In this document: positions 32,936 to 42,704 of the stretch, one piece after another
Layout of the letters: every line of letters starts with the position of its first letter
How positions within the stretch are numbered: the first letter of the stretch is position 1
Assembly (NCBI GenBank): GCA_963575745.1
Contig: CAUYUJ010020516.1
Location: 640,124-704,123 of the forward strand
Reading direction: 5' to 3'
Source of the DNA: Prorocentrum cordatum
Taxonomy: Eukaryota; Sar; Dinophyceae; Prorocentrales; Prorocentraceae
Length of the DNA stretch: 64,000 nucleotides
Position numbers and translations under genes: made by a program
Notes under the pieces: model-generated
Databases searched by the model: none
Told to the model about the DNA's origin: nothing
Seen by the model: the letters and a program-made list of their open reading frames with translations, nothing else

Positions 32936-33119
32936 AATAGCATGATCATGCGATGTTTTTTTTTGCGCGCGCGGCGACGCCAACGCGAAGCAGCCCAGAG
33001 CTCTCTCGGCAAGGACAAGGCAGCGACAGAGGCAGCTGGGAGCCGCTGGCGAGCATGACTCCAACGCTCGCCTCCACCAGTGTGGCGCCACCGCTAGAGA
33101 CAGGTCTGCAGTCGCCCGA

Positions 33120-33692
33120 CTAATCCCCAAGACGCCGCTGACTCTCAAAGCGCTCGCGCTTGTGTTTGTGGACGAACGTGGGAAAGTCCATGTGCAACTT
33201 GTAGATGTCGTAGGCAGTGCACAACGGCCATCCGTAGTAATACATCTCTGCGAGCGCAACAATCGTTGCCGATTTGATCTCAAACGTTAGGCGCGCCAGA
33301 GGCAGCGCCGACCCTGCGGATCAGCAGCGCTTGGCCGCCGCGCCGGTCGAAAACCCAATGGGCCTCTGACGCGGTGAGCCACTGGTCGGGTTCCCCCAGT
33401 AAAGCCAGCGCCGCGAGGCGTCGGTCCTCGCGAACTGAGACCACCAGAACGCTGGGTGGCGGACGTCTTCCTCCAAAGGCAACCAGTCTTCCTCCAAATG
33501 CAACCAGTCGCCCTCCTCGATCAGTCTCGCCTCCCCGTCGTGCTTGTTGAAAAGGTGCTTCAAGTCATCGGGGGGGGGGGGGGGGGGCGCTCCCCGCGCG
33601 TCCCGTTGCGCAGCCCAAATGGGATGGTCTCGGTCCACGTACTCCACGCGCTGATCACCGCCAGAGGCAGGTTGCAGGCTCGGAAAAGCCAA
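33120..33692 (-). pseudogene. Cargo coding remnant with FW..QFA..RRW module (b)
   Basis: One frame from 33,692 with a single internal stop (TGA, about 33,321): DRDHPIWAAQRD, LFNKHDGEARLIEEGDW, AFWWSQFARTDASRRWLYWG, then after the stop RLTFEIKSATIVALAEMYYY, GWPLCTAYDIYKLHMDFPTF and VHKHKRERFESQRRLGD, ending in TAG. Aligns with module (a): N-(R/K)-x-DGE-(V/A)-R and FW-x2-QFA-(K/R)-T-x3-RRW-x2-W. Function unknown. The cargo motif occurs at 33,295 and 33,660. Confidence 0.5.
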
Positions 33693-33737
33693 GTCAAAGA
33701 AACGGTTGCCGTCGAAGCCCTCGCCGTCGAACTCACG

Positions 33738-34957
33738 TCAGAGCACGCCGAGGAAGTGCATCTCGGTCGACGCGAAGGCCCGCGCCACGGGAAACAGCTG
33801 GCCATCGTTCTTCTCGGTGTCGCTCGCGCGCGGGGTGCCAGATAGGAACTCGCTCGCCAGATGGGCGGGACAGCACTGGTCCTTCAACCTCGCGATCAAC
33901 TTCGACATGCGCCTCCGCCTGTCACTCGCCATGCGACTGATGCATAACCGCATGTGCGAGTCTTCGGGCCAGTCAAAGTCGCGAAAACGCACCTGACGGT
34001 GCACCTGTGTCGCTCGCGCCCGGAGCCCCCCCTGATCCTCCGCCGACGCGCCGTCGAGGGTCGATTGCTTCGCAACGCCGCGAAAAGAGCCAGAGGCAGC
34101 ACCGCGCGGCTCTTCCCCCTCAAATCTTCCTCGCCAGACTGAGATGCTAAGGCCTCGGATGATGCGAAATCGGTCGGGTCGCTTTCCTCCTGCGCGTCGC
34201 TTTCCTCCTTCGGCTCGCTTTCCTCCTTCTTGTCTGGAACAATCGAGTCCGCGTCCTCCAAATCCACCGCGTTCTCATGCTCGCGCTGAAGCTGACGCCC
34301 CGCATTCGCTCTTTCCTCGGGCGCGCCAGAGGCGGCGCCGGCAGCGGCGGCGGCCCAATCCTTGTCCTCCGCGACCGGAAACACATCGGCCGAATCCAGC
34401 TCCACCAGGTCGAAGAACAACAGCCGCGCAGCCTTCGTTTCGGCCTCTGTCCAGTTTGGGCCTCGTGGGGGCCCACCGCAACGCAGACATCGACGAGTCC
34501 TTTGCCGTGGAAATCCCCATCGCGAACGCCCTCCCAGGCACGGCGGGGCTGAGTGACAGAGCGAAGTCGCTCTGGTCACCTGAGCTTGCATGGCCTCGGT
34601 AGTCCAGCACACGGTCCTGGAGCACATTCCGCATGGATGGCGTTGATCGTCGCCGACAGTGGATGCGTCTTCGCCTGTGCCATCGCGCGCCGCATGCTCA
34701 CGGTGTGCTGAAACATCTCGCCAGAGGCAGGAGTCCTGATACACGAGCAGAGCATCCGATTCCCCAATTGACTTGATTCCCATTCCCTCCGCAATTTTCT
34801 GAGCGAAGGGAACGCACGCGACTTCCCGATGGACCGCCCAAGGCGGTGGCGCGCCAGAGGCAGCGCTTTGCAAGATACAGCCTGCGAGCTTAAGGCGCAT
34901 GTGCACGCCCCCGGGAAACAGCTCCGAAATCGCTGTAGGCATGCCCAACTTCTTCAT
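33738..34957 (-). pseudogene. Cargo coding remnant, acidic protein
   Basis: From 34,957: MKKLGMPTAISELFPGG, GCILQSAASGAPPPWAVHRE, CVPFAQKIAEGMGIKSIGES and DALLVYQDS. At the cargo motif (34,720) the frame changes to MFQHTVSMRRAMAQAKTH. Further on FDLVELDSADVFPVAEDKDW, LEDADSIVPDKKEESEPKEE and DPTDFASSEALASQSGEEDL. After another motif (34,089) a new frame reads VRFRDFDWPEDSHMRLCISR and KLIARLKDQCCPAHLASEF, ending at 33,738. The acidic stretch is nuclear-protein-like, but I recognise no fold. Confidence 0.45.
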
Positions 34958-35149
34958 TGCGTGCTGAAGGGGCGCCCCGATGTTGGCTCTTGGCGGATGC
35001 TCGCCCCGCCACCCGCCAGCCGAACCATCGGGTCGTCCGCCTCCGCCTCACCCACGAAGCGGGCGTCGTGGGCGCCCGCGCGAGCCGCCCCGCGGCGGCG
35101 GCGGTCGCCAATGCCGGCCGCGCACTGGAGCGGAAATGGCTGCGACTGG

Positions 35150-35340
35150 TGACAACGACGGCGGTGGCGACGGTGGCGGCAATCATGCTGACGAGGGTGG
35201 CAGCGATGATGGACGCGAGGATGACGATAATGATGACGGCGACGGCCATGCGAGTGATGAAGACGATCGCGAGGATGATTGGTTGTGGTGGCGGCAGTGA
35301 TGATGATGATGACTGGAGTGACGACGATGCAGATCCTGTT
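35150..35340. repeat. GAC/GAT microsatellite
   Basis: GACGACGGCGGTGGCGACGG then GATGATGATGATGACTGG. Separates cargo coding blocks; 34,960-35,150 has no clear frame. Confidence 0.75.
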
Positions 35341-35355
35341 GGTGCACGCGACCTG

Positions 35356-36020
35356 TCACAAGACCACGTGGTGCGGATGCTGGGGATGGGCCCCGATGCT
35401 TGCTGGAAGGTCTACAAATCCGAGATCGGGCCGCGACTCGCACGCAACGGCCCAGCGCGCGAAGTCCGAGGACGCACACGGGCAGATCATCTTCTTCCTG
35501 GGCATGTGCTCACCCTCTGCCCAACGAGAACCGCCGCGCCAGAGGCAGCGAGCGTTCTCGCATTCGCATGACCAGGAGGCACTCCGCTTTCTCCACGCCC
35601 TGCCGGTGCAGACACCCTCCTGCGCGGAAATGCTCGCCCAGGGCGTTCGCCTGATCGGTGGCGAGCTCGAACTTGAGGTTGCATCGCGCAAGTGCCAAGG
35701 CCAGCAGCGGCACGTCTGCGGGGACGGGCTGCGAACTCAGACGGTCGCACACATCCATCGCGCACCCGATAGCGCGGCACAGTGACCCGACGCTCGCGCC
35801 AGAGGCAAGGACTGCTGCGCTCGCGGGCACATCCTGGTGCTTCGTCTCCACCGCAACCGCGCGGACGGCATGCCGGCACTTGGGCCCCCACCGCACCGCG
35901 CGACGCAGGTATCTGCTGAGATCGATGCGTGAGCTGCGAGAAAACCTCACCTGATCAGGAAGCGGTAAGAAGGCCATGATAAAACCAAGGCACACCTGCA
36001 ATATGAGTTGCCAGCGAAGA
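35356..36020 (-). pseudogene. Cargo coding remnant
   Basis: From about 36,020: LQVCLGFIMAFLPLPDQVRF, SRYLRRAVRWGPKCRHAVRA, VAVETKHQDVPASAAVLASG, SLCRAIGCAMDVCDRLSSQP, ARCNLKFELATDQANALGEH and VEKAECLLVMRMRERS. At the cargo motif (35,538) the frame steps by one to GEHMPRKKMICPCASSDFAR and GFVDLPASIGAHPQHPHHVV. No domain recognised. Not a clean gene because of the step and low-complexity flanks. Confidence 0.45.
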
Positions 36021-36164
36021 TACGGCCGCAGGCAACTAGCGCGCCAGCGCGGGCGCCGACGGGCAAGCGGACCAGCGGGAGAGGCGGCGCCACGTCCTGC
36101 CGCAGAACCCGCGGCGAAAGCATGCCTCGACGGGCCGGCCTGGGGAGTCTCCATGCGGAGACTG

Positions 36165-37223
36165 CTAGGTGGAACCTGCGCGCTCGGAACAAGACACGGT
36201 GAGGGGAGGTGCCGGCTGCGGCAACTTTTCGCACAGGACCACCTCTGTGTTCTGGGACAGACACAGGAAACACGCCAGATCATCCAGTCCATACTCGGCG
36301 CCAGAAGTAGCCCGCGCATCCTGTGAAACGAGATCGCACACTTCGACGGCGTCCTCATGCGCGATATTCCCGGCAGCCGCCACCCCCTTCTCGGCGCCAG
36401 ATCCCATGCCAGCCAGAAGTGCCCAGTCCTCCTCGGACGACTTCACTCTGACGTCCTCGACCTTGTAGAGCCAGCGCAAGAACGTTGTCCGCGAGTGCGT
36501 CGCCTTCGCCCAAAACTGTACCGAACGCAAATGCACTTCGCAATTTGAGAAAGTCGCGCCAGAGGCAGCGAATGATGTCGCGAGTTTAGCCGTGGCATCC
36601 GCCAAACGGCCGGATCGCAGGTCCCCCAATAGGACGCCGAACTCAACCTCCGCCGTTCTCCCCTTTGCCGGATTCATCGCGGGATGGCGCAAAAAAAAAA
36701 AATCAACTGCCGCGCCGCCGAGCGATCGCACCTTCGCCCGTGGCAAGAGCTCCACGGTTTCCTGGCGGCCATTACAGACGACGGGAGACTCCGTCGGCCG
36801 CGGACTCAACATCGCCTGCACCCACGAACATTCATGCAAGGCTGCGCGGCCCTGCGCGTCGGCCCCCAGGAGCCCCTCCACGCGGCGCAAAATGTTCAGG
36901 AGACACGCGGCCGCCCACCTCCAATAGCAGAGGGACAGCACGCACAGCACCTACAAGCGCAGGGTGGCGCTGGCGATATGCCCCCGCAAATGCATGCCAG
37001 AGGCAATGCCCATGCGAACGTCGCGCCGACGGCGCAGCGAAGCGACGCGCCCGCCCTGCGCGAGGTCACCGAGGCAGTTGGCAACGTCGCCGAGCGCCGA
37101 CCGCAGCCGATTCAGCTTGCAGTGCCTCCCAGAGCGACTGTCGAAGAACTGAGGGCAACCAGCGTTATTGCACGACCCGCCCGCGAGGGCACGCTGTTTG
37201 CAGGCGGAGCAGGCAGACGCCAT
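36165..37223 (-). pseudogene. Cargo coding remnant, Cys-rich start
   Basis: ATG at 37,223: CSACKQRALAGGSCNNAGC, then LRSALGDVANCLGDLAQGG. After a frame change near 36,950: LLNILRRVEGLLGADAQGRA, ECSWVQAMLSPRPTESPVVC, VELLPRAKVRSLGGAAVDFF, VEFGVLLGDLRSGRLADATA, SNCEVHLRSVQFWAKATHSR and TTFLRWLYKVEDVRVKSSEE, then AEYGLDDLACFLCLSQNTEV. The Cys cluster at the start could bind zinc. The cargo motif lies in frame at 36,558 (AASGA) and 36,996. Function unknown. Confidence 0.5.
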
Positions 37224-37576
37224 CCGCGGAAACGCGCTGTAGACAGCGGCAGTGCACCACCCTGTAGAGCAGAAAGGGAGCGCGACATCGGCAGCGCGTC
37301 ACTTGAGCCAGACACGCGCCTTCGCGGGAGGAGACGCGCTGGGCGCGCGCGCGGGAGGCTGGCGCCTCGCTTGCGCGCGCCCTGGAGCAGGAGGAGGAAG
37401 AATATGCTCCCTGCTCTGCGTCCGCTCCTCCCCCGGCCCCCATCCCCTCTTCTTCCTCGTGACCCCCCCCCCCCCCCCCACCGCCGCCACCGCCCGCCCT
37501 TCATCCCCCCTCCTTCTCCTCTCCACCCACCTCCTCCGACCTACTCCCCCCTTGAGTCCGCGACGAGGGGAAGTTC

Positions 37577-38432
37577 CCTTTGCGCAAAGAGATGCGATGT
37601 CGCTCCCCTTTCTGCAGAGAGCCAAATCGTGGCCTGCAAGGAGCCGAAATGTCGCTTCCCTTCTTGCAAAGAGCCGGGCCGTCGCTTCCCTTTTTTGCAA
37701 AGGGCCGAGTTGTCGCCTCCCTTTGGCCAGCGCCGTCGACAACTCGACTCCCCAACTAAAGAATTTCGCAAGTTACAAAGGCAACTCATTCTGCAAAGGG
37801 CTCCCTCCACACTCCGCCACAACTCCAAGATCCATAGCGTGTCAAAGTTCAGCCTGCAACTCGCAGGTCCATATTAATGATTCTCTATGTTATAAGGGCA
37901 GCGATTTTCAAAATCCGCTGGCCTTGAAATGAGATGCCCTTATGTTGGAAACATTCGTTGTGACCACTGTATGAAATCAATAAATGCCCACAACTCATGG
38001 TCCCAAAATGATGAGTCCTCTTGTTGTCAGAACAGCGAATGCTGAGAACCGCTGTCCTTAATAACATCATCCTCCTGATCCTCGCCGCGCGTTGTTGCGC
38101 TGAAGTGAACGCGCTGGAGATGCTGGAGTTGCGGCGGAGTGTATGGGGGCCCTTTGCAGAATGAGCTGTCCTAATGACTTGCGAAATCCTAAGTAGATAA
38201 TTCGAATTGTCGACAACGCTGGCGAAAAGGGCAGCGACAACTCGGCTCTTTGCAAGAAGGGGAGCGACAACTCGGCTCTTTGCAAAAAGGAAGGCGACAA
38301 CTCGGCTCGTTGCAAAAGGAACAGTGACAACTCGGCTCCTTGCAAACAACAACTCGGCCCGTTGCAAAAAGGGAAACGACGGCCGGCTCTTTGCGCGAAG
38401 GGAAGCGACAACCCGGCTCCCCGCGCAAAGCA
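37577..38432. mobile_element. Fold-back element with tandem subrepeats in both arms
   Basis: Two arms of about 385-445 bp around a loop near 37,963-37,985. Outer parts carry about 30-bp subrepeats: CTTTGCAAAGAGCCG-GTTGTCGCTTCCC in the left arm and its complement, CAACTCGGCTCTTTGCAA, in the right. Inner parts pair as GCGCCGTCGACAACTC / AATTGTCGACAACGCTGG, CCTTTGCAGAATGAG and TTATAAGGGCAGCGATTTTC / its diverged complement. Long inverted arms built of tandem subrepeats are characteristic of Foldback-type transposons. No ORF and no certain target duplication. Lies close to the middle of the 21-kb element. Confidence 0.75.
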
Positions 38433-38579
38433 GGAATAGGGGATGAGAAGAAAAAGGAAGAAGCAGGAAATCAAGGATAGGGGCATGGTAAATTACGAGT
38501 AGGACGAATTCGATGTTGGTGATGAAGATGTTCGAATAATTAAAATGACGATGCAGTCAGAGTGCAAATTGATGTTCGT

Positions 38580-39123
38580 TGAGCGCGATGGCGAGGAGAA
38601 TGTCAGTGGCGACCCGCCGGCGCTGAGAACCTTCGGCCCCGCTTCATTGAGGACCTTCCGGGCTGAGACAGCCCGGCCCGCCGCGGCCCGGAGCGCGACA
38701 AAGGAAACGCCGCTAGAGGCAGGCGCGCCGACGGCGCCCACGACGATCCTGCTCCCAGGCGCCGAACGCCACGACGTAGAGAAACGACGCCGTCATATCC
38801 ACGCCAGCGGCGAGCGACGCCGCGTCGTGGAGGATTGAAAGATCTGGGACGACAACCAGATATTGCCTCCGCGCATCTGCGTGGGCCCGTCGCTTCTCTG
38901 GACCCCCATCGCTCGCGCGTCCCCGGTCGCGCCAGAGGCAGTGAGCGCCGCCGCCTTGCGGCGCGGAGATGGCCCCGCCGGCGCCGCGCGAGCGCCCCGA
39001 CAGGCGCCGAGGGCAACGCCTGGAGGTTTCAGGAAAACGCCGCCTGGCGCGGCCGGGGCCTTCGTCGCGCCCGGGGCGTCGCGCAAAGGTCGCCGGTGAA
39101 ACTTCCCCATCGCGTCGTTCCAC
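38580..39123 (-). pseudogene. Cargo coding remnant, low confidence
   Basis: Minus-strand frames include MTASFLYVVAFGAWEQDR, VPDLSILHDAASLAAGVD and ASGVSFVALRAAAGRAVSAR with cargo motifs at 38,712 and 38,931. Much of the block is Arg/Ala/Gly-rich and frames change often. No domain recognised. Confidence 0.3.
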
Positions 39124-39129
39124 CGAGTG

Positions 39130-39900
39130 CTACGCCCCGTGCCTGCGCCAGGATGCAGCGCTGCACTGGCAGCGCGCGCGCTTGCACAGCGCAGCCGAGC
39201 AAGCGGCAGCGAGAACGCCAACAGCGGCGCGGCGCAGAGGGCCTCTTGACGAAGCGGCCCTCTTCAGCGTGGCCGCGCGTGTGGCGGCAGGGTTATGATG
39301 GCCAGAGCGCGTGCCGTGAAGTTGCCGCCAGAGACAGGCGCACTTTCTAGAAGAAGGCGCAAGCTCATCTCTGGGCGACGAAACACCATCCACCTCGGAC
39401 TCAGCGACCGTTCGTGGGCCGCGTAGTTTCGCGATCAGGCAATCGTCGAGGAACTCTACGTTAGCTGCGCGATGCCCAGCTAGCTCGTTGCGCAAAAAAA
39501 GCAAACTCGCGTTCCACAGTGCACTCGCCGTCTTCACTGGAAATATTGAACCTGACGAGGTCACGGAGGACGTGAGACGCACCAGCCGAAAGCCTCGGAC
39601 ACGCCGCGTGCCAGAAAGCGTCGTCAAGCAAGCGCGCCCACGCTTGCTGGTTTGTCTTCTTCGCCATGGGCTGTCCTGGGCAGAATTGCGTCACCGCGCA
39701 TGGGATGACGTCGTTATACTGCAGCGCATTTGTAGTCTCATCGCGACCGAGCGCCGCGGCTACCTGCCCCACGCCTCGGAGCATAAACCGACGCGCGTTC
39801 AGGCGGGGCAAATCCCCGAACCATTTCCGAAAAAGGCGCCGATCGAACATCGCCAATGCCGAACGGAAATCGTGGAGGATAATCAGCTAGCAGTCGCCCT
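39130..39900 (-). pseudogene. Cargo coding remnant
   Basis: From about 39,890: LIILHDFRSALAMFDRRLFR, KWFGDLPRLNARRFMLRGVG, ETTNALQYNDVIPCAVTQFC, TNQQAWARLLDDAFWHAACP, HVLRDLVRFNISSEDGECTV and EREFAFFAQ. Near 39,490 the frame changes to NELAGHRAANVEFLDDCLIA and ESEVDGVSSPRDELAP. Good composition; not recognised. Probably the same gene as the ORF immediately upstream at 39,905-40,579, which ends in a stop at 39,905 in a different frame. Confidence 0.45.
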
Positions 39901-39904
39901 TTCG

Positions 39905-40579
39905 TCAGACACGCCACGTTCCGCACTCTCTCTCGAGTAATTCTTCCTCGCGCGCTTCCCGAGGCCCCCCAGTGCAGCGCGGGCCCCCCCCAGCCAAGAA
40001 AAGGCACTTGCGCCGAAGATTTGACATCGCGGCGGTCGCAATGAAGCCAGCCGCCCCCCCCTGCGCGCCCACGCGCGGCAGCGGTTCGCCCCGCGCGGCC
40101 GCCGACGAGGCCGGGGCCGCGGCGGCGCCAGAGGCAGCCTGCATGATAGTCTGGAGCACGCGCCCTTCCAAGAAGACAGCGTCCAACGTATCCGCCATGC
40201 AATCGATCTGCGGTTGCGATGAAGCAATGTCGCGGTTGGCAACATCGAACAAGCGCAATAACCAGTTGCAAATAAAGCCCCGATCCGCCGACGCGCCAAC
40301 AGCCATGCGACATTTAGTGCCGAGCTTTCTCAATGCTGCCAGGGCTCGCCCCTGCAAAGCCTTGTCGCGACGTCTGTCCGACGATATATAGGCTAGCGAA
40401 GTCGCTGCTGGCAACAAAATCAGCGCAATTTTTCCCCCACTGGCCCCGCCGTGGAATCGAACCGTCGCTTGGCGAACGATGAATTCCGCACGAGGCAGGA
40501 CGTTGTCCTCTTGAATGGCCGCGAAGAGGTTGCTCCACTTGTCGCCGTTCATTATGTCTGGCGCCGGAGTGTCTGCCAT
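39905..40579 (-). CDS. Hypothetical protein, 224 codons
   Basis: The longest uninterrupted cargo frame with a true ATG: MADTPAPDIMNGDKWSNLFA, AIQEDNVLPRAEFIVRQATV, GGKIALILLPAATSLAYISS, ALAALRKLGTKCRMAVGASA, DRGFICNWLLRLFDVANRDI and QIDCMADTLDAVFLEGRVLQ, then TIMQAASGA (the cargo motif, 40,127) and an Ala/Gly-rich tail. Mostly helical. No family recognised. The next frame downstream may belong to the same gene after a frameshift or an intron. Confidence 0.5.
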   Translation of the reverse strand: MADTPAPDIMNGDKWSNLFAAIQEDNVLPRAEFIVRQATVRFHGGASGGKIALILLPAATSLAYISSDRRRDKALQGRALAALRKLGTKCRMAVGASADRGFICNWLLRLFDVANRDIASSQPQIDCMADTLDAVFLEGRVLQTIMQAASGAAAAPASSAAARGEPLPRVGAQGGAAGFIATAAMSNLRRKCLFLAGGGPRCTGGPREAREEELLERECGTWRV

Positions 40580-41097
40580 CGAAAAGCGCGCCGCGCCTCG
40601 CCGAGCGCGTCGTCGCAGCGCAAAGACTGGCTCGCGATGCGCATGGCCGGCGCCGGACCGCGCATCACTGTCAAAAGAATGGGGGAGAGCTCGCGAGCAG
40701 CCAGGAACAGTGCTCGCCGCTCCGGTGCAGCACCATCTGCTGACAAACTGGTGACGGACCTTGTGACGTGCGACTTTAGCGCTTCATCGCGCGCCAGAGG
40801 CGCTGCTTTCCTTCTGCCCCTCCGCAATGGCGCGCATAACTTCGCCAAGAAACTGCCGAGCTGCTTCGCGGCCGTCACGGCGTGATCCTCCTCGAACTCG
40901 GCTGCGTGGCTCTTCTTGCAACTGAGGATGCCGAGCACGCCTGCGCGGCAGTGACCTGGGGCCCCGATGCTCCGAGCGACGCCGCGCCCCCCGCCATGAG
41001 GGGCAGGCGCACCAGCGCGATATCTCACGATCTTGCGGTTGTTCGACTCGTCCAGGCAGGGAAAGAGATATCGACGCGGCGCTTCGCATTGCATCAC
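40552..41097 (-). pseudogene. Cargo coding remnant
   Basis: Contains HAAEFEEDHAVTAAKQLGSF, LAKLCAPLRRGRRKAAPLAR, DEALKSHVTRSVTSLSADGA, ERRALFLAARELSPILLTVM and RIASQSLRCDDALGEARRAF. The cargo motif at 40,793 is read as PLAR. It overlaps the start of the next ORF by 28 bases in another frame. Not recognised. Confidence 0.4.
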
Positions 41098-41124
41098 GGG
41101 CCTCCACGCGCAGAACCTCGGCGA

Positions 41125-42451
41125 TCACGCAGAGCTGCTTGCGCCTGACTCCCCGCATTCCACGCCCCCGCGGACAGGCCGCGGGGAACTGCTCCTGCCG
41201 CGCGCGAACGCACCTGCGAAGAGATGGCGTCTCAGAGAGCAGCGCCCACGCATCCCTCCATTCCGTGGCCGACGGCGCGTTTTTCCCGCAGAAGCGCAGC
41301 GTCTGCCGCCGCAAAAGCAGCATCGCGCGCAAGAGGCTGCGGCTGACGCGAGAATTCTTCGCGGCAAATCTTGGCATGCTTGACTCCCGCTACGCGTCGG
41401 TGCGCCGCTGACCTCTGACGACGTTCTATCTGGAATATGCCGTGGAAGCCTGACGCGGGTCTGACCTGGAAAGTAACAAGTTTGGAGAACCTCCCCGCAG
41501 AGCACTTCTGTCCTGAGGCCGCAGCCTTTGCGCGCACTCGGCAACCCAATCCCCGCATGCAGCGATGCGCACCTGCTGCCAGCCACGACGAACCATTCGG
41601 CAGGAGGGATAGCGCCTCGCACGTCTTGCGACGTTTGTGAAAATCGCAGATTATACAGAACGCCCTGCAAGGAGCATGCTCGACGAAGTGCTGCGCATCG
41701 GCGTCGGCCCCTGAGGGCGCGCGCGGGCAGACAACCGACTAAGACCCAAGCCTCGTCGATGATCTACCGGATGGGCCCCTTGCCCGCCCCCCCCCCGCCG
41801 CGCGACGCCCTTCCGGGACTGAACCGCCTTGTTCGGGGATCTCCTGGCCCAGGTCAGGCAGGCCTGCAGAGTGCTGCGAGCTTCTGCAGGGCGAAGGACC
41901 CTGCAGGATCCTGCGCTCGAACCCGGGTCAATGCGACCCTGGCCCTGCAGGATCCTGCAAGATCGGGCGCTCTTGCTGGCCCCCGTTGGCATTGACCCCC
42001 GCCTCGAGGCCCCCGACTTGTCCTTTCCCCGCGTCGCCGGAGGCAGAGCCTTCCGCCTCGCCAGAGGCAGAAGTATCTTCTTGGCAAAAGACGCCCCGCT
42101 GCGGGCTAGTCCGCCACGCCCCCGCGACGGCCACGACTGCCCCACAGTCGCTGCCGACTTCTTCTTGAGACAATCCCCAAATCGAAAAAGAAGCGGCGCC
42201 AGCATCGCCCCGAGCACAACGCCCCCCGTCGCCGTGCACCCCAGATGCTTGACGCTCGGAACGTGCCAAAACGGCTGCATGCCAACGGCGAGCTCGATGA
42301 CGATGGCGACGGTGATGATGACGGTGAGGATGCTGAGCATGATAGCGAACGCACTGATGTCACTACTGATGGTGGTAATGTTGATGGCGCGCTGAAGGTG
42401 ATGATGTTGCTGGCGCCCATCAATGGTGGCGACGAAGGTTGCCCCTTCCAT
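41125..42451 (-). pseudogene. Cargo coding remnants with CCTGCAGGATCCTGC repeat
   Basis: Between 42,450 and 42,290 the frame passes a GAT tract that translates as a hydrophobic stretch; I do not take this as a membrane helix. 42,270-42,150 reads QPFWHVPSVKHLGCTATGG and MLAPLLFRFGDCLKKKSAAT. Two close copies of the cargo motif (42,036, 42,060) and two copies of CCTGCAGGATCCTGC (about 41,908 and 41,945) follow. 41,640-41,125 has Arg/Ser/Cys-rich frames with TSSEVSGAPTRSGSQACQD. Weak coding evidence overall. Confidence 0.3.
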
Positions 42452-42704
42452 CGTGCCGACGAATTACCTCAAAAGTAGAATAGGCCACCGCGCAAAATAA
42501 AACCGAACCTGGCCAAACTGAGCGCAGGTGAGGTGGTCCTTCTAGCTTTCTGCGACGATGCGTTTGCTGTTGGTGCGAAGATCCTGAGCCGGACTGCGCG
42601 CAGGATCACCCCGAAAGGAAGCAGGGCCACTTCGCAACGTGATATCATGCCCGATGGGCTGCGCAGTCGCGTTGCTTTTTTTAACGTTCGCTCTTATGTA
42701 TTAC

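Noticed and set aside
36296-36400. Extra cargo-motif copies (GCGCCAGAAGTAGC, GCGCCAGATCCC)
   Set aside because: Only GCGCCAGA is shared; too short to count in a GC-rich region.
42290-42410. Membrane helix in a cargo protein
   Set aside because: The hydrophobic run is the translation of a GAT microsatellite read in one frame.
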